This document shows, in pieces, positions 60,037-64,000 of a stretch of DNA of 64,000 nucleotides (positions within the stretch are counted from its first letter, which is position 1; each line of letters opens with the position of its first letter). The DNA comes from Desulfosudis oleivorans Hxd3. GTDB lineage: Bacteria; Desulfobacterota; Desulfobacteria; Desulfobacterales; Desulfosudaceae. Both the position numbers and the translations under genes were made by a program. The notes below the pieces were generated by a model. It had not been told where the DNA came from, searched no databases, and saw only the letters and a program-made list of their open reading frames with translations. The stretch covers positions 1 to 64,000 of the forward strand of contig NC_009943.1 in NCBI RefSeq assembly GCF_000018405.1. Direction: 5' to 3'.

Positions 60037-60615
60037 ATGAAAAAAAACCTTCCCATTATGCTTTCCCTGGTGGTGCTGGCTGCCGCCACGCTCTGGTTTG
60101 TTGTTCAGGCCAACTACGAATTTCTGCTGTATGCCGTCACCCTGCTGGTGTTAATCGGTATCGTCTTCTGGCTCAACCGGCGGTTTGGGCTGCCGGCGAT
60201 TGCCAAGTGGGGGTTTTTTTTCTGGATGGTCCTTCACATGGCCGGTGGCGGCGTCTACCTCCATGGTACGCGACTGTACGACGTCGTTCTTGTTCCCCTT
60301 GTGGGAAGCCCCTACGACATTCTCAAATATGACCAGTTTGTCCACTTCTTCTGCTACCTGGTCATGACCCTGCTGGTTTTTCCGGTGTTCAAGTCCATTG
60401 TTGCGCCCGGCGCCAGCCGCATGGTCTTTGCCGTGCTGCTGGTGCTGGCCGCTTCATCCATCGGCGCGGTCAACGAAATCATTGAGTTTGCCGCTGTGGT
60501 GCTGTTTCAGGCCGACGGCGTGGGCGGCTACCACAACACCTGCATCGACCTGGTGGCAAACCTTCTGGGCGCAATGGTCAGTACGGTTTATCTTGCTGCT
60601 GTAAGGGCTTTTTGA
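60037..60615 (+). CDS. DUF2238 (YjdF-like) membrane protein
   Basis: 192 aa, six membrane segments (MLSLVVLAAATLWFVVQ..., LLYAVTLLVLIGIVFWLNRRF, WGFFFWMVLHMAGG, DQFVHFFCYLVMTLLVFPVF, FAVLLVLAASSIGAVNEIIEF, LVANLLGAMVSTVYLAAV). The DQxxHF and NEIIEF motifs are DUF2238 hallmarks, and EYHNTCIDLVAN-like segment follows. Function unknown. Confidence 0.85.
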   Translation: MKKNLPIMLSLVVLAAATLWFVVQANYEFLLYAVTLLVLIGIVFWLNRRFGLPAIAKWGFFFWMVLHMAGGGVYLHGTRLYDVVLVPLVGSPYDILKYDQFVHFFCYLVMTLLVFPVFKSIVAPGASRMVFAVLLVLAASSIGAVNEIIEFAAVVLFQADGVGGYHNTCIDLVANLLGAMVSTVYLAAVRAF

Positions 60616-60974
60616 AAAAAAGGCCCGCGTCCGGCGACACACGCAAACAAGCGTTAAGTGCCGATTGGGACCCGTTACCGATGCCGGTTGAAAAACAGGC
60701 GGGCGAAAAGATTAATCAGGGCTGCTGGTTTTCTTTGTTCTTTTTCTTCTCTTGTTTTGCCTGCTTTTTTTCTTTTGCGCTTTTCTGCGGCTTTTTCTTT
60801 TCGTCTTTTTTTACATCACTTGATTTTGCCATTCTACTGTCTCCTGTTGCTGGTTCAGCGCCACAATACTCAAGTGTGCCGCCGGACAGAAACCGGCGCC
60901 AGGGGTGTTAAACCTCTGGCGCACAAAAGTATTTTCGCGTAGAGCCGTTTTTCCGGCCGGCCCGGGATAAACGG
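60616..60974. other. gene-poor gap between DUF2238 gene and rhlE
   Basis: 359 bp. Holds only the small Lys-rich gene (60716-60832, minus) and an inverted repeat at 60896-60922 with arms GCGCCAG(G)GG / CC(T)CTGGCGC that may end rhlE transcription, though no T-run follows. No other ORF is credible. Confidence 0.6.
60716..60832 (-). CDS. very small Lys-rich protein, 38 aa
   Basis: 38 aa: MAKSSDVKKDEKKKPQKSA then KEKKQAKQEKKKNKENQQP; about 40% Lys, no hydrophobic stretch. ATG preceded by an AGGAGA ribosome site at 7 bp, strong for such a short frame, which argues for a real gene. Similar tiny Lys-rich ORFs (MAKSSDVKK-type) occur in delta-proteobacteria. May bind nucleic acid or be ribosome associated; function unknown. 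Confidence 0.5.
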   Translation of the reverse strand: MAKSSDVKKDEKKKPQKSAKEKKQAKQEKKKNKENQQP

Positions 60975-62369
<1,395 letters not shown>

Positions 62370-62535
62370 TTGGTGTTTTTTGTTTCTCCTGTTTATTTAA
62401 TTTTTTTGAGTGTAACATAAAATGGTTGACGGAATCGCCCCTTATTTTTGGTTTGCCGGGCCTTCCGTTCTTTTCTGCTTCAGGCCCGGTTGGCGGCCTG
62501 AATGAAACCGTCCGGGTACAACACAAGGAGGTGTC

Positions 62536-63330
62536 GTGTTTCACTGGTTTTCCACACGTCGCCGCAAAAAACTCACGGCCGTTGCCTTTCCCCGGGCATG
62601 GGAGGCCATTGTTCAACGCAACGTGGCCCACTTCTGCATGCTCACGCCTGACGAGCAGGCCCGGCTGCGGTCCCTGATCCAGGTCTTTGTTGCCGAAAAG
62701 CAATGGGAAGGGGCCGGGGGCCTGGTGCTGACAGATGAAATCCGGATATCCATATCGGCCCAGGCCTGCCTGCTGCTGCTGGGCCTGCCCCACAACTACT
62801 ACCGGAACGTGGCCACCATCATCGTTTATCCCTCCACAGTGGTGGCGCCGCCCCGGCGGCCCGGTTTTTTTGAAGTCCCGATGGCGCCGGTGGAGCCGGG
62901 CCAGGCGATTCTGGGCCAGGCCTTTCACCAGGGGCCGGTCATCATCATCTGGGACGCGGCCCTGCAAGGGGGCCGCCAGCCGGAGCTGGGGTACAATGTC
63001 GTCTACCATGAGTTTGCCCACAAGCTGGACATGCTGGACGGTGCGGCCGACGGAACCCCGCCGCTGGCCGACCGGGCCGAGTATCGGGACTGGGTGGAGA
63101 CCTGTTCCGCGGAATATCTCCGGCTTCGGCGCGACGCCGCGCAGGGAAAACCGTCGTTTCTCAATGCCTATGGCGCGACCAACGAAGCCGAATTTTTTGC
63201 CGTGGCCACCGAGCAGTTCTTTGACCGGCCCCGGGAGATGGCCGCGCAGGCCCCCGACCTTTACCGGGTGCTCAAGGCCTATTACCGCCAGGACCCGGTG
63301 TCGCGGCTGGGCAAAAACACCTGCACATAG
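62536..63330 (+). CDS. mtfA: MtfA-like zinc metallopeptidase
   Basis: 264 aa with GTG start and AAGGAGGT ribosome site. Zinc motif YHEFAHKLDMLDG (HExxH form), later Glu in EFFAVATEQFF. Family M90: the E. coli protein MtfA affects Mlc and glucose uptake; here no pts genes are adjacent, so the partner is unknown. Confidence 0.9.
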   Translation: MFHWFSTRRRKKLTAVAFPRAWEAIVQRNVAHFCMLTPDEQARLRSLIQVFVAEKQWEGAGGLVLTDEIRISISAQACLLLLGLPHNYYRNVATIIVYPSTVVAPPRRPGFFEVPMAPVEPGQAILGQAFHQGPVIIIWDAALQGGRQPELGYNVVYHEFAHKLDMLDGAADGTPPLADRAEYRDWVETCSAEYLRLRRDAAQGKPSFLNAYGATNEAEFFAVATEQFFDRPREMAAQAPDLYRVLKAYYRQDPVSRLGKNTCT

Positions 63331-63375
63331 CCGCCACAAAAGCACATAAAAAAACAAAAGGCACTTCTTTTAATG

Positions 63376-63404
63376 TTGACACGTATTGAATGTGCTGATA
63401 CGCT
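63376..63404 (+). promoter_or_regulatory. candidate promoter before the RHH-like gene
   Basis: TTGACA (63376-63381) and TACGCT (63399-63404), 17 bp spacing, about 30 bp before the start at 63436. The -10 match is weak. Confidence 0.35.
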
Positions 63405-63435
63405 GTTGTCGAACAACCCAAAAAGGAGGTGCCAT

Positions 63436-63921
63436 ATGGCTCGAAAAGTTACCATCAGTGTGCCTGAGGATCTGTATGAAAAGATGTCCAAATGGCGGGA
63501 TTCGTTTAATTTTTCAAACGTTTTCCAGAAAGCCATCTCCACGCTGATCCAGAAAAAAGAGGATTTTCAGTCCCGGATTCAGCAGGAGCTGGACCAGTCG
63601 GCCGTCATTGAGCGGCTCCGCCAGGAAAAATCCCAGTCGGAAAACAACTATTATGATGTGGGCCGCAAGGATGGTCTGAAATGGGCCAAAAATGCCCATT
63701 ACGATGATCTTCAGTATGCCCTGCGCTGGGTGCCGGACGAAAAGCCGACCCAGGACCGGGTTCTGGGCGACTATTTTGCCGGTGTCATTGCCGGGGACGA
63801 CATCATGGACTATGCCGTGGGCAGCGACCCGGTGTGCGTCAACGAGTTTGTAAAGACCTATATCGACGGCTGGAAAGAAGGGATCAGCGATTTCTGGCAC
63901 GAAATTCGGGACAAACTGTAG
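63436..63921 (+). CDS. ribbon-helix-helix-like hypothetical protein
   Basis: 161 aa from ATG 63436 with AAAGGAGGT ribosome site (an ATG at 63373 overlaps the promoter). N-terminus MARKVTISVPEDLYEKMSKWRDSFNFSNVFQKAISTLIQKK matches CopG-type RHH DNA-binding proteins. The C-terminal part has a predicted coiled coil (SRIQQELDQSAVIERLRQEKSQSENN) then a domain of unknown type (DVGRKDGLKWAKNAHYDDLQYALRWV). Might be a regulator. The last 79 bp of the window after its stop hold nothing recognisable. Confidence 0.6.
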   Translation: MARKVTISVPEDLYEKMSKWRDSFNFSNVFQKAISTLIQKKEDFQSRIQQELDQSAVIERLRQEKSQSENNYYDVGRKDGLKWAKNAHYDDLQYALRWVPDEKPTQDRVLGDYFAGVIAGDDIMDYAVGSDPVCVNEFVKTYIDGWKEGISDFWHEIRDKL

Positions 63922-64000
63922 TTTTCGAACACTGCTTTTCTGGGTCTTCTCTGAGTTAGTACGAGTGCAGGGTTCCAGGATTCAAGGGGTCGAGGAGTCA

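Overview
The window looks like a piece of a GC-rich, Gram-negative, strictly respiratory or syntrophic bacterium of the Desulfobacterota (Desulfobacterales type). This is inferred from the mix of genes: outer-membrane porin and TIGR04219-like proteins, an Mla-type lipid transport set, a CHASE2 cyclase next to FecR/LPP20/TPR lipoproteins, a ferredoxin-fused acyl-CoA ligase beside an acyl-CoA dehydrogenase, type II citrate synthase, NfeD/FloA genes and a probable selenoprotein. It resembles Desulfosudis/Desulfococcus-like genomes, but no species claim can be proven from sequence alone. The record begins only about 50 bp before dnaA, so it may be the conventional start of a genome record.

Layout. 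1-3.0 kb (+): divergent DnaA and a GlcD/D-lactate-type FAD oxidase. 3.0-9.8 kb (-): one long unidirectional run rpsF-rpsR-DUF2232-rplI-dnaB-hflX-suhB-small Cys-rich ORF, i.e. translation, replication and ribosome rescue/quality genes. 10.4-15.2 kb (-): major porin, FG-GAP/VCBS secreted protein, gatB. 15.4-16.8 kb (+): YihY membrane protein. 16.8-18.0 kb: repeats around a CMD-family gene. 18.0-24.3 kb (-): lipoprotein, NfeD/NfeD/FloA operon, then phosphodiesterase / DUF1573 candidate selenoprotein / HAD operon. 24.3-25.1 kb: gene-free repeat cluster. 25.1-28.5 kb (-): priA, gltA. 28.8-30.3 kb (+): outer-membrane protein and MBL hydrolase. 30.3-36.1 kb (-): NarL-type regulator and a giant pseudokinase-ATPase-histidine kinase. 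36.2-38.6 kb (-): Mla-like lipid transporter with a degenerate ATPase. 38.8-46.0 kb (+): CHASE2 cyclase, SpoIID protein, LPP20 protein, TPR/SLH lipoprotein, FecR protein. 46.1-50.6 kb (+): nitroreductase, ferredoxin-acyl-CoA ligase fusion, acyl-CoA dehydrogenase. 50.6-64 kb: panC (-), LVIVD propeller (+), ssb (+), tatA (-), MetE-like protein, MoxR/CoxE pair, DUF4388 regulator, HigB/HigA-like toxin-antitoxin pair, DUF2238, small Lys-rich protein, rhlE (-), MtfA peptidase, RHH-like protein.

Most notable: a DUF1573 protein at 23.0-23.75 kb has an in-frame TGA exactly where the family has the first Cys of its CxC motif, followed at the right distance by a bacterial-SECIS-like hairpin, so it is read here as a new selenoprotein candidate. 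Second, two copies of a roughly 260-330 bp dispersed element (16.86 kb and 24.44 kb, opposite orientation) keep a long hairpin by compensatory change, indicating selection for structure. Other observations are a non-canonical ATC start for panC, a DnaA with altered DNA-box-contact residues, a pseudokinase sensor, a pseudo-ATPase in an Mla operon, and a toxin-antitoxin promoter with an embedded palindrome. No CRISPR, tRNA, rRNA, transposase or prophage genes were seen.
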